A stretch of DNA of 64,000 nucleotides from a virus: the IMG/VR virus record IMGVR_UViG_3300027963_000035, positions 62,001-126,000 of that record. The stretch is one strand, 5' to 3'. The position numbers were made by a program, and so were the translations under genes. Shown piece by piece: positions 44,443 to 52,689 of this stretch. Under the pieces are notes generated by a model that saw nothing but the letters and a program-made list of their open reading frames with translations, did not search any database and was not told the origin of the DNA. Position 1 is the first letter of the stretch. Every line of letters begins with the position of its first letter.

Positions 44443-46728
44443 ATGAAAAAAATAGTAGTTGCTCAATTTTATACAAAGAATCTATCCTATGGAAAATTTT
44501 CAGAGGAAATAAACAAAAAGTACTGTGAAGAAAAAGGGTACACTTATCATGTTGAGAAAGACACGGATAAGATAAAAACCTATATAGAAGACAGGGCGCA
44601 TACTTGGGCTAAACCCAGATTAATATCAGATGTAATGAAAAAGTATGATTGTGATTATGTTTTATTTTTAGATATGGATGCCGTTGTCTCAGATAATACA
44701 ATAAGAATAGAAGAATTTATAGATGATGACTTTGATCTAATAGCAACAGAGGACTATAGCTCACACAGCAAAATGAATGCTGGGGTTCTATTGTTTAAGA
44801 ACTCCGAATGGTCCAGAAACTTTATGAATGATTGGTGGGAAGCTGGAAATTATTTGAGAGGCGGAGATTGTTCATTTTTGGTAACAAACAATAATCAAGA
44901 AGGTTATTTTAAAAACAATCTTTGGCACGATCAAACTTGTTTAACTGTTCTCTACGACAGAAGTTCCAATGTTAGGAATAAAGTCAAGATAATAACCAAT
45001 AGAAGTTTAAATTGGCGTGAATACAATGATGGAAATTTTATTTTTCATGCCTTCGGATACGGACATATCAGAAATAGAAAAATAGATAAAATCTATTATG
45101 ATGTATTCAATATAAAAATGGACCCCAACAATAAGAGCTTAGCAGATATATCGGAATTTTACCATACTGATAAGGAATCATCTCATAAGTATATTTCTAA
45201 TTATTATGAAGATTTATTCAATCCAATAAAAGAAAATTTAAAAAGATTTTGTGAAATAGGCACAGATGGCGAGTCTCTTAAAATGTGGCGTGACTTTTTC
45301 AATAATGCCGAAATTATTGGATGTGACATTAACCCAATAAAAATTAATGAAAAGAGAATTAACTGTGTCCAGATGGATCAAAGCAAGGAAGAAGATCTTG
45401 AGAAATTTGCTTTAACTCAAGAAGATTTTGATGTCATATTGGATGATGCTTCTCATAAAATGAGAGATCAACAAATAACTTTTGCCAAACTTTTTAGGAA
45501 ACTAAAACCAGGCGGGTTATTTATTATAGAGAACCTACAGACCAGTCATGAAGCTAAGATGTCTGGGAAGCAAATATTTAATTGGGGAGATCCTAATAAA
45601 ACCACCACTCTTGAGATGCTTCAAAATTTAATATTATTAAACAACAATGTCCAATCAGATTACATATCTGATGCCGATAAAGAATATCTTAAAAACAATA
45701 TTGATTATTGTAAATTGTTGTATGAGCGGGGAGAAGAATTATCGAGTGTGACATCTGTTATTAAAAAACGAGTTAGTCCTTCTCAAATAGAAAAGACTGG
45801 CTTAGAAGGTAAAACTTTTGACAATGAAGATCTTTCTAACTCTAATGAAGATCTTCATAGTGCTAATTATGGCGGCAAGGATGTTAAAGATATTCTAACT
45901 AGAAAAATGATAAATGGAAGTTTGTCAATTGTCGTTGGAAACGAATTGTTTGGAGATCCAAATCCAGGAGTCTTCAAGAGTTTGGTTGTTAATTATAAAA
46001 ACGAAACCATGACGATCCCAGAGGGAAAAAAATTGGTATTAGGTAAAAAAGATTCCTCCCACAAGAGTCTTTCGGATATCTCTAAAAAATACCCCACCGA
46101 CAAAGATTTTACTCACAATTACTACGAATCTGTTTACGAAGAATTTTTTTACCCAATAAAAGACAATGTGAAGCTTGTTTGTGAAATTGGAATTGGTGGT
46201 TTTTTAAAGGAAGCAGGATGGGAGCCTGGAAATTCGCTAAGGGTTTGGCGTGATTATTTTAAAAATGCTCAAATTTTAGGACTGGATATTGTGAGACATC
46301 AATTGAGAGATTTGGAGAGAATAACTATAGACTGGTTGGATCAATCCAAAAAAGAACTTGTTTCCGACTATGCTGCTAAATTAAGAGAATACGACATCAT
46401 CATAGATGATGGTTCTCACAATATACATGACCAACAGATAACCTTCGTTTCTTTTATGAAATCATTAAAGAGTGGAGGGCTATTTATAATAGAAGATCTG
46501 CATTCTAGCATAGAGGTGAAAATACCAGAAAAACGTGATGTTTGGGGTTGGGGAGATCCGACAAAAATCACTACATTGGAATTGTTAGAAAATTTTATAG
46601 ATAAAAAAGAAATAATATCAGATTATTTAGATGAAGAAGAAAAAGAATATTTAAAGAATAATATAAAATCTATTCAAATTTTTAAATTAGGTCCTACTAG
46701 CATTACCTCCGTAATAGTAAAGACATAA
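44443..46728 (+). CDS. glycosyltransferase-methyltransferase fusion (GT34-like plus two methyltransferase domains)
   Basis: A 761-residue multidomain enzyme. Residues 1-230: GT-A domain of the GMA12/MNN10 (GT34) type, with LFLDMDAVVSD (DXD at 77-79). Residues 235-440: a class I methyltransferase, RFCEIGTDGESLKMWRDFF then EIIGCDI and the DVILDDASHKMRDQQITF core, close to macrocin/MycE-like sugar O-methyltransferases. Residues 475-540: a small module with DVKDILTRKMINGSLSIVVG and FGDPNPGVFKSL, resembling DUF3395. Residues 545-760: a second methyltransferase (VCEIGIGG, then DIIIDDGSHNIHDQQITF). It would add and then methylate a sugar. The two methyltransferase copies are clear duplicates. Confidence 0.78.
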   Translation: MKKIVVAQFYTKNLSYGKFSEEINKKYCEEKGYTYHVEKDTDKIKTYIEDRAHTWAKPRLISDVMKKYDCDYVLFLDMDAVVSDNTIRIEEFIDDDFDLIATEDYSSHSKMNAGVLLFKNSEWSRNFMNDWWEAGNYLRGGDCSFLVTNNNQEGYFKNNLWHDQTCLTVLYDRSSNVRNKVKIITNRSLNWREYNDGNFIFHAFGYGHIRNRKIDKIYYDVFNIKMDPNNKSLADISEFYHTDKESSHKYISNYYEDLFNPIKENLKRFCEIGTDGESLKMWRDFFNNAEIIGCDINPIKINEKRINCVQMDQSKEEDLEKFALTQEDFDVILDDASHKMRDQQITFAKLFRKLKPGGLFIIENLQTSHEAKMSGKQIFNWGDPNKTTTLEMLQNLILLNNNVQSDYISDADKEYLKNNIDYCKLLYERGEELSSVTSVIKKRVSPSQIEKTGLEGKTFDNEDLSNSNEDLHSANYGGKDVKDILTRKMINGSLSIVVGNELFGDPNPGVFKSLVVNYKNETMTIPEGKKLVLGKKDSSHKSLSDISKKYPTDKDFTHNYYESVYEEFFYPIKDNVKLVCEIGIGGFLKEAGWEPGNSLRVWRDYFKNAQILGLDIVRHQLRDLERITIDWLDQSKKELVSDYAAKLREYDIIIDDGSHNIHDQQITFVSFMKSLKSGGLFIIEDLHSSIEVKIPEKRDVWGWGDPTKITTLELLENFIDKKEIISDYLDEEEKEYLKNNIKSIQIFKLGPTSITSVIVKT

Positions 46729-46729
46729 A

Positions 46730-47950
46730 ATGACAGAAAAAATTAATTTTATAGAAAGTGCCGTTTATGGAAGTAAGGATGTCACAGATATACTTAATGA
46801 TAAAATAAAGAAAGGATTATCTTTTGTATTAGTGGGAAATGATTTATTTGGAGATCCTACTCCCGGAGTATTTAAATATCTAGATTTAATTCACGACGGC
46901 AAAAAATTAAAGATCCCAGAAAATCAAACTTTAATTTTAAGTGATCATGTGTTGGAGGAAGAGGGTGATAAAAGCGTAATAGTTGTCATATTTTGTTGGG
47001 CAGTAAATGATTGGAAAGATAGACTTATCGCAAAGATAAATAGAATGATAAATTCTGGATTGTATGACGCTGCCGATGAGATTTATTTAACCATAACGGA
47101 TACCAACAATCAAGAAGAAGACATAAGAACAACTTTTAATAAATATAATAAATTAATAATAGAATACCACACAGATAATATACCAGAATATTGGGGAATA
47201 AAGAAAATAGATGATTTAGGAAAAACTAGAAATAATACAAATTTATTATACAGTCATGTAAAAGGTGTTTATAATAAATTTAAGAATTTTTCAACGAAAG
47301 AAATATCTCAACAAAAAATAAACAGCATAAATGACTGGGCTGAATCACTTGATTACTTCACAATTGATAGGTGGAAGGATTGTGTTGATAAATTAAACAA
47401 TGGATTCGATACAGTTGGCGTCACAAATATATTTGGCTGGTGGTGGGGTAATTTTTGGTGGACCAAATCTTCTCATATAAAGAAAAACATAGAATACAAA
47501 TACAGGGATAGGTGGTATGGAGAGGCGTGGCTACATGAGGGCAACATAAGTCCAAGCGAAATAAAGAAATATGAGATGTGGCACTATGAGTTTGATCCAC
47601 AAGGAACCGACTGCCCTAGATTTTTTTATGATGGATCATATTCATTTGAAGAAAAAAAACCAGAAATTATTTCAGCGTTTTTTGGTTTTGATGGTATCCA
47701 GCGAGATGAAGCCCAGCCACCAGGTCCTGAAAATTTAGTCGATGTTACAAATAAAGTTAAAGATTTGATCTCGGAAAAAGAGTTGAGTTTTGTTGCCGAT
47801 GAGCATGTTTTGTGCATATCTGACCCCAGTATAAATTCATTGCCTCCACACAATAAATGTTTAATAATAAACTATAAACTACCTGATATACCAGATAGAA
47901 CATTTAGATTAAAAACTTTTTCTGGGTTCAGGACAAAAATAGGTTGGTGA
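46730..47950 (+). CDS. glycosyltransferase-like protein with duplicated DUF3395-like modules
   Basis: A 406-residue protein, one base after the fusion gene. Residues 8-70 repeat its small module (YGSKDVTDILNDKIKKGLSF, then GNDLFGDPTPGVFKYL), and a degenerate copy ends the protein (VDVTNKVKDLISEKELSFV, then CISDPSINSLPPHNK). The middle 95-320 reads as a glycosyltransferase-like alpha/beta domain (KSVIVVIFCWAVNDWKDRLI, then NIFGWWWGNFWWTKSSHIKK), of the kind found in capsule-type clusters. The shared module suggests the two proteins dock to the same partner or glycan. No DXD is certain. Confidence 0.62.
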   Translation: MTEKINFIESAVYGSKDVTDILNDKIKKGLSFVLVGNDLFGDPTPGVFKYLDLIHDGKKLKIPENQTLILSDHVLEEEGDKSVIVVIFCWAVNDWKDRLIAKINRMINSGLYDAADEIYLTITDTNNQEEDIRTTFNKYNKLIIEYHTDNIPEYWGIKKIDDLGKTRNNTNLLYSHVKGVYNKFKNFSTKEISQQKINSINDWAESLDYFTIDRWKDCVDKLNNGFDTVGVTNIFGWWWGNFWWTKSSHIKKNIEYKYRDRWYGEAWLHEGNISPSEIKKYEMWHYEFDPQGTDCPRFFYDGSYSFEEKKPEIISAFFGFDGIQRDEAQPPGPENLVDVTNKVKDLISEKELSFVADEHVLCISDPSINSLPPHNKCLIINYKLPDIPDRTFRLKTFSGFRTKIGW

Positions 47951-47981
47951 TATTTTAATTAGTTCTGCATATATAATTATT

Positions 47982-48302
47982 ATGAACTTCTACAAACTAA
48001 ACAAATTGATAAACGAAATGGCTCCCCCTGCTGTTGGACTTCAACAACCTATGGCAACCAATTCTTCCAACGACGTAACCCCAGGACAAAATACACAACA
48101 ACCTGCTCCCGAGGTTCATTCAAAACAGCAAATGAATAAAAACCTAGCTAAGATTTCCAGCAATCTTGGCGAAAAAGGAAATAAATATCAAAAACTGATT
48201 CAGTTTGTGGGAAGAAACCCTGAGATGCTTGCTCTTCTCGATGATTTATTAGGCAACGTCGGTGGCATGCAGGGATCTAAATTTGGAAATATTTACAAGT
48301 AA
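47982..48302 (+). CDS. small virion protein with capsid-targeting-like N-terminus
   Basis: A 106-residue protein starting MNFYKLNKLINEMAPPAVG: F-Y-K-L-x-K-L-I-N-E, followed by a Pro/Gln/Asn-rich linker up to about residue 48 and a helical C-terminus (NKYQKLIQFVGRNPEMLALL). L-I-N-E then a small hydrophobic residue fits the T4 gp21 cleavage rule (hydrophobic-x-E). No family recognised. ATATAATTATT before the ATG has no Shine-Dalgarno. Confidence 0.55.
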   Translation: MNFYKLNKLINEMAPPAVGLQQPMATNSSNDVTPGQNTQQPAPEVHSKQQMNKNLAKISSNLGEKGNKYQKLIQFVGRNPEMLALLDDLLGNVGGMQGSKFGNIYK

Positions 48303-48303
48303 T

Positions 48304-48753
48304 TTAATCTCCAAATACTGCACACCAATAAATTTTACCTTCTGCTGAGAAGTACCCAAAACCTATATGTCCATACTCCGATGACATAATATTGGATCTA
48401 TGACCATAGGATCCCATCCAAGCTTTGACTACCTCCTCAGGCGTTCTTTGCCCAAAGGCAATGTTTTCCGCACAAGCATTATGATCCTTTAATAAAACCG
48501 ATATATTGGAATGTCTGAGAGTATTATTATTTGCCATATATTCGGCATGATTCTGGGCATATTTATTTAAACCATCATCTAATTCCAATGATTTTATGCC
48601 TCTACTATTTCTTTCAAAATTATGTAATTTAAGCAATATTAAAGTTACAGAAGCTTTCTGTGACTTTTGTTGTGTCTCTGGAGGTTTTTCTGGAATATTG
48701 GGTTCTTTATAACATCCCGCCAGTAAACAAATCGATAATAACAATTTCTTCAT
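48304..48753 (-). CDS. CAP/SCP-family lipoprotein
   Basis: A 149-residue exported lipoprotein. MKKLLLSICLLAGC is a lipoprotein signal with lipobox LAGC (Cys14). The mature part is a CAP (SCP/PR-1) domain: HNFERNSRGIKSLELDDGLN, then AQNHAEYMANNNTLRHSN, CAENIAFG, WMGSYGHRSNIM and GHIGFGYF. Candidate CAP-tetrad residues are H81, E96 and H118. CAP proteins are extracellular; bacterial members have no settled function. A lipobox points to lipidation in the host envelope, so superinfection interference or envelope change is a fair guess. The stop is two bases from the convergent gene's end. Confidence 0.82.
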   Translation of the reverse strand: MKKLLLSICLLAGCYKEPNIPEKPPETQQKSQKASVTLILLKLHNFERNSRGIKSLELDDGLNKYAQNHAEYMANNNTLRHSNISVLLKDHNACAENIAFGQRTPEEVVKAWMGSYGHRSNIMSSEYGHIGFGYFSAEGKIYWCAVFGD

Positions 48754-48821
48754 TTTTGCCTCCTTGCAAGTATGAAATTGATCTATATTTATATATGCAT
48801 CAAATACAGGTAACTTAAAAA

Positions 48822-49265
48822 CTATTTTTTAATATGTTTTATGTTCCATATGCCACCGTCTCCTGAATCTGGAACAAAATCCTTATTTTTCGTGTAAGAA
48901 GGTTTTCCGGGTATTTTTTTTATGCTCCAGGGCTTTCCTTCTCCATATTTTGCCGAGAACCCATCTTTATTACTTTTTGGCTCAGAGGATTCGCCACCTA
49001 TGCCCTTTATACTCCACAAACCAGACTCGCCGCTATTTAATTTTGTATTTGACTCCCCAGGTATATGAGTTATATCAAACGATGTCTTATCTGTTGAATT
49101 GTAGATTCTTTCGTCTACGGACAGGTAAAAGATTGCATCCGCACTTCTTGTGAGGTACCACTGGGGCGGGTATAATCCTATTCCACCGTATCCCAATGGA
49201 TACAAACCAGTTTTGCCGCCAGGATTAGAACCTTCACTTATAAGCCAATCTTTAAAATTTAACAT
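48822..49265 (-). CDS. repeat protein with capsid-targeting-like N-terminus
   Basis: A 147-residue protein. MLNFKDWLISEGSNPGGKTG is one of the best tag matches (F-K-D-W-L-I-S-E then G). The rest is built from a loose repeat of about 25-30 residues, each with a W/F-x-I-K/T-x-I-x-G core: SFDITHIPGES, GLWSIKGIGGES, KPWSIKKIPGKPS and GIWNIKHIKK. No family recognised. A repetitive, probably extended protein packaged in the head or attached to it is inferred. Confidence 0.6.
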   Translation of the reverse strand: MLNFKDWLISEGSNPGGKTGLYPLGYGGIGLYPPQWYLTRSADAIFYLSVDERIYNSTDKTSFDITHIPGESNTKLNSGESGLWSIKGIGGESSEPKSNKDGFSAKYGEGKPWSIKKIPGKPSYTKNKDFVPDSGDGGIWNIKHIKK

Positions 49266-49270
49266 ATAAT

Positions 49271-49633
49271 TTATCTATAAATTTTATTTAGTTTTTCTCT
49301 CCAATTTTTAGCATCTTCTAATATATTTGGATTAAATCTAACCCAATTTTTTAGATGGCCGAAAAATAGATGGCAGTTAAATGTGGGCGTTTCACATAAA
49401 ACTATAAAATTATCATTATCAAGTTCTTTTGTTGGGTCCACATGAACAGGCACTATATGATGCACAACCAAATTTTTTGTTGCGCCACATACGGCACATT
49501 CTTTACGCTCAATCGGAAGTGATTCAAGATAATTTTTTCTGACCGTCCTCCACTTCCCAGATCTTGGTGCAGATAAAGCTTGAATTTCTTCTTTTGATAA
49601 TTTAAAGAATATACTTTTAATAAAGTTGAACAT
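49271..49633 (-). CDS. HNH endonuclease
   Basis: A 120-residue HNH nuclease. The core is CAVCGATKNLVVHHIVPVHV, then DNDNFIVLCETPTFNCHLFF, with zinc Cys at 46, 49 and 80 (and possibly 87), the catalytic HH at 58-59 and N75. The fold nicks or cuts DNA; phage HNH proteins act in DNA packaging, as homing enzymes or in DNA repair. It is free-standing (no intron or neighbour split seen), so homing is possible but not shown. It lies five bases after the repeat protein's start on the same strand. Confidence 0.82.
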   Translation of the reverse strand: MFNFIKSIFFKLSKEEIQALSAPRSGKWRTVRKNYLESLPIERKECAVCGATKNLVVHHIVPVHVDPTKELDNDNFIVLCETPTFNCHLFFGHLKNWVRFNPNILEDAKNWREKLNKIYR

Positions 49634-49637
49634 CTAA

Positions 49638-49648
49638 TAATATATAGT
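49638..49648 (+). promoter_or_regulatory. candidate late-type promoter box
   Basis: The 11-mer TAATATATAGT, five bases before the ATG of the HD hydrolase. The identical 11-mer occurs on the minus strand at 59381-59391 before mscL. No Shine-Dalgarno is visible. Confidence 0.4.
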
Positions 49649-49653
49649 ATATC

Positions 49654-50472
49654 ATGAATTTTAAACTTTGGCTTGTCGAATCTAGTCTTAGGGATTTACT
49701 TAAGGATGTCCCTCAAAATCCCGAACACCACGCAGAGGGCGATGTTTTTAAACATACTAGAATGGTTAGAAACTCTCTTGATATTGCTAAAAGACTACTT
49801 AAGAAAGAGCAAGGAATTTTTCCCTTTTCAAAAATAAACTTTGATCTGTCTGATAAAGAGGAAAAGATTCTTAAGATTTGTGCTTGGCTTCACGATATTG
49901 GAAAAGCAAGTGCGACAACTGTAGACGGCATTCATTGGAAAGATGCCGCCGACACATCCGGTAAGATATCAGCACACCAGCACGATCAATCCCACCATTA
50001 CGAGCCAATGATAGATAAGCTTGGTTCAATGTGGAGTCCTATGTTATCGGCACTATCCCCTGATGAAATACAAGATATATACTTCTGTATTGATTATCAC
50101 ATGAGTCTTGGAAATGGATCTTTTTCCAAGAAGGTGTCTTCTGTTGTTTTCGATCAAGATGGAAATTATAAAAATGAAAGAAAAGTTAAACTTCTTCTTT
50201 ATATAATAACAATGGATTGGACTGGAAGAATATCTGGGAATAAGGGCGGTGAAAATGGGGCGCTAGACGCCATACAAGGTTTTAAAAATTCTGCGTATAA
50301 ATTATTAGAAAAAAATAAAATTATTAATAGCAGAAAGAAAACTTCCATAGATGATCCAAAAGAATTTATCTTATCCTTAAAAGGCAAGCCGATAGAAGTT
50401 ATCAAAAAAGCATTTATTAATAAATTCGGTAGAGAAATATCTGATGATGAGATTTCTTTAGTTGATTTTTAA
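49654..50472 (+). CDS. HD-domain phosphohydrolase, tagged
   Basis: A 272-residue HD-superfamily hydrolase. Metal ligands: H34 in DVFKHTRMVRNS and the H80-D81 doublet in CAWLHDIGKAS; a further His stretch HQHDQSHHYEPM and CIDYHMSLG supply the rest. The first residues MNFKLWLVESSLRD match the tag form (F-K-L-W-L-V-E then S). HD proteins hydrolyse phosphate esters in nucleotides, (p)ppGpp or 2',3'-cyclic ends; many CCA-adding enzymes carry an HD domain, so functional linkage with the two nucleotidyltransferases is possible. Exact substrate unknown. Confidence 0.78.
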   Translation: MNFKLWLVESSLRDLLKDVPQNPEHHAEGDVFKHTRMVRNSLDIAKRLLKKEQGIFPFSKINFDLSDKEEKILKICAWLHDIGKASATTVDGIHWKDAADTSGKISAHQHDQSHHYEPMIDKLGSMWSPMLSALSPDEIQDIYFCIDYHMSLGNGSFSKKVSSVVFDQDGNYKNERKVKLLLYIITMDWTGRISGNKGGENGALDAIQGFKNSAYKLLEKNKIINSRKKTSIDDPKEFILSLKGKPIEVIKKAFINKFGREISDDEISLVDF

Positions 50473-50499
50473 TTATTTTTGCATTATAATAATATCATT

Positions 50500-50931
50500 A
50501 TGCTACAAGAAATAATATACTCTTGGCAAGATTTTGATTCAGATATGAGAATCTTATCTGGTCGTGTATCTGGGTCGGGTGTAATGCCTGATTTCATAAT
50601 TGGTATTAAACGAGGAGGATTAGTTCCTTCTATTAAATTCAGCCACATACTCTCTGTTCCTCTTAGAGTTGCAACAATTTATAAAGATAATATAACCATA
50701 GAATTAGAAGATGTGTCTAAATCTTCTAATCTACTATTGGTAGACGAAATTTGTGATAGCGGGGATACTCTACAAAGAATAAGATCACGTCTGACTTCAG
50801 AAGGTTTTTCAAACATATATTCGGCATGCCTGTTCTACAATATAAGACAATCTTTTACAGTAGACTACACTGCAAGAAAAATAGATCGAGAAAAAGAAAA
50901 TAGATGGATAGTTTTTCCTTGGGAAAACTAA
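50500..50931 (+). CDS. phosphoribosyltransferase
   Basis: A 143-residue PRTase of the hypoxanthine/xanthine-guanine type. The PRPP-binding loop is LLLVDEICDSGDTLQ (residues 78-92), and the N-terminal IIGIKRGGLVPSI holds the flexible-loop and PPi-binding pattern. The start at 50500 replaces an upstream in-frame ATG seven codons earlier, because the PRTase core begins here. It salvages a purine base, or regulates phage nucleotide supply. It is 27 bases after the HD gene, on the same strand. Confidence 0.8.
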   Translation: MLQEIIYSWQDFDSDMRILSGRVSGSGVMPDFIIGIKRGGLVPSIKFSHILSVPLRVATIYKDNITIELEDVSKSSNLLLVDEICDSGDTLQRIRSRLTSEGFSNIYSACLFYNIRQSFTVDYTARKIDREKENRWIVFPWEN

Positions 50932-51018
50932 TTCTTTAAGTTTCTTTTTGGTACGGTATCTTGAATATCCATCCTGTGAGGAGTAGTATTTCTCCACACA
51001 CTATACCAAGGTGCCGCA

Positions 51019-51552
51019 ATGAATTTGGAATCGTTTGATTTTGATATCAACAAATATAAAATTGAAGACAATTCTTCTAAGACAAAGAAAAAGAAGCGAA
51101 AATATTACCCATTATATGAAAACTATGATAATGGCAGTGAAAAGTATTACAAGAGAATAGTGGATGAAGATCCTGTTTGGGATGGTACTCGAATCTTTTT
51201 CATGAATGACACTGGCTATCTTTCTTACTTGATGAAGCATCCTTTATTGAAGAAGTTTCAAAATATAGATTGCACCGTTTTTGAATCTAAGAATACAAGT
51301 AAACTGGACATTGATTTCGCCAAATTCAAGCCCGATATAATTGTTGCTGTCGGTAAGTCCGCACCATTTGCTCTCAAATTGAATGATAAGATCCCTGTCG
51401 TGCTAGTTGATCCCGAAGGATTTTTCATGGACGAAGAACGCAAGTCAATCATCCTGAACTCTAAGAGAGACATATACGACCAGCTAAGGACTATTATTGA
51501 CTTCATAGAGACAGATGTTTCACCAGACAAATATCCTCTTTATGCTTTTTAA
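51019..51552 (+). CDS. hypothetical protein, possible alpha/beta-hydrolase-like
   Basis: A 177-residue protein. The first 40 residues are Lys-rich (SSKTKKKKRKYYPLYENYD), then an alpha/beta pattern: GTRIFFMNDTG, DIIVAVGKSAPFALKLND, PVVLVDPEGF. GKSAP after a strand is where a YqiA/UPF0227-type hydrolase has its G-x-S-x-G nucleophile; the last Gly is missing. The match is weak. AAGGTGCCGCA upstream of the ATG is a fair ribosome site. Codon use is slightly more GC-containing than the neighbours, which may hint at later acquisition. Confidence 0.5.
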   Translation: MNLESFDFDINKYKIEDNSSKTKKKKRKYYPLYENYDNGSEKYYKRIVDEDPVWDGTRIFFMNDTGYLSYLMKHPLLKKFQNIDCTVFESKNTSKLDIDFAKFKPDIIVAVGKSAPFALKLNDKIPVVLVDPEGFFMDEERKSIILNSKRDIYDQLRTIIDFIETDVSPDKYPLYAF

Positions 51553-52646
51553 TTTTTTCGGATTAATATCCACTTGTTTTTATTGATTTCTAATAATTCT
51601 ATATTTTCTTTAATATTGTCTGTGATCTCTGAGCCGGGATAGATTTCAAATATTCTGTCTCTGTACAAATCGGAATCGGGAATATATGCCAAACCATTTT
51701 CTTTTAAAGAAGATATGTGTTCTCTGAATACAGCCTCTTCAGGTTGATGTTCTAGATTATAATCAAAATTATAAAACATCAATCTGGACAATGCCCCCTC
51801 CCCAAATGGGCAGCATTGCCTGTGTTCATATTGGCATCTTGTTTGACCCGTATAATATTCCCAATTATAAATATCTTTTTCATAAGAATACCAAAATGGT
51901 GTTCCTCCCCAATCCCAATTCCAAGTCTTGACGGGGAATAGTTTTCCAAAATTTGCGGGACTGTTCACCACAACTTTTCTATCTACTGGATTTCCGCCAT
52001 AGTAATAATCTAATATATTATTTACAAAATATTGTCTTTTGCCATTTGTGTAATGAATAGAGAATAGTTTTTCACCAAGTATGTAAAAACAAGATAATAA
52101 ATTAGTGACTTTTGTTTTAAACTTTTTAATTGCTAAAAAATTAAAAAAAGCAATATCTTCTAATGTTATATTTGAGGTATTTTCAAATTTTATAAATTCT
52201 CGACAAACTTCTTTGGACATTAAAATTCCACCGCCGCCACCAAATTTTGCCCTCAATACATCGAATCCTTCCATCTCCTTCATTAAATCATCTATCACGT
52301 AATGATTTAAATAAGATCCATCGTCTGTCCTGAATATGTAATCAAACTCTTCGTTTTTTAACGACCATAGTACAGCCTCTTTCAATCTTTCAATCATAAA
52401 CGACCCCAGTCCAGTATTGGGATAGTCGTAAGATTCATTAGCTATTAAGTGTAGTATCTTGTTGTCTTTATCATAAGATACTTCTTTGTTGCCTCCATCA
52501 AAAAATATCACTTTGTGGCCCAAAGACTCTATTTTTGGGACCCATGTCTCTAAACAAGACATTTTTCGTGTCAGTCCAGGATTCTCTATTTTAATCCCAC
52601 TCCCATTATAATATTTGCTAGTATAGGCTAAAAAAAGTATTTTCAC
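51549..52646 (-). CDS. glycosyltransferase
   Basis: A 365-residue GT-A-like enzyme. Strands ILFLAYTSKYYNGSG and KVIFFDGG start it, FDYIFRTDDGSYLNHYVIDD holds the acidic metal site (DD at 108-109), and GGGGGILMSKEVCREFI follows as the sugar-binding segment. The C-terminal 150 residues (WNWDWGGTPFWYSYEKDIYN, and Cys/His-rich CQYEHRQCC) are unlike common GTs. The Fringe/GT31 group has such a layout; a similar role in adding a sugar to a protein or surface glycan is inferred. Its stop overlaps the convergent gene by four bases. Confidence 0.65.
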   Translation of the reverse strand: MKILFLAYTSKYYNGSGIKIENPGLTRKMSCLETWVPKIESLGHKVIFFDGGNKEVSYDKDNKILHLIANESYDYPNTGLGSFMIERLKEAVLWSLKNEEFDYIFRTDDGSYLNHYVIDDLMKEMEGFDVLRAKFGGGGGILMSKEVCREFIKFENTSNITLEDIAFFNFLAIKKFKTKVTNLLSCFYILGEKLFSIHYTNGKRQYFVNNILDYYYGGNPVDRKVVVNSPANFGKLFPVKTWNWDWGGTPFWYSYEKDIYNWEYYTGQTRCQYEHRQCCPFGEGALSRLMFYNFDYNLEHQPEEAVFREHISSLKENGLAYIPDSDLYRDRIFEIYPGSEITDNIKENIELLEINKNKWILIRKN

Positions 52647-52689
52647 TTAATAACATAGTAATTTTAGATGAAAACAATATATATCCTTA

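Noticed and set aside
49271-49633. HNH gene as part of a homing intron
   Set aside because: Flanking genes are complete and on their own starts; no split gene or intron-like sequence seen. A free-standing nuclease is simpler.
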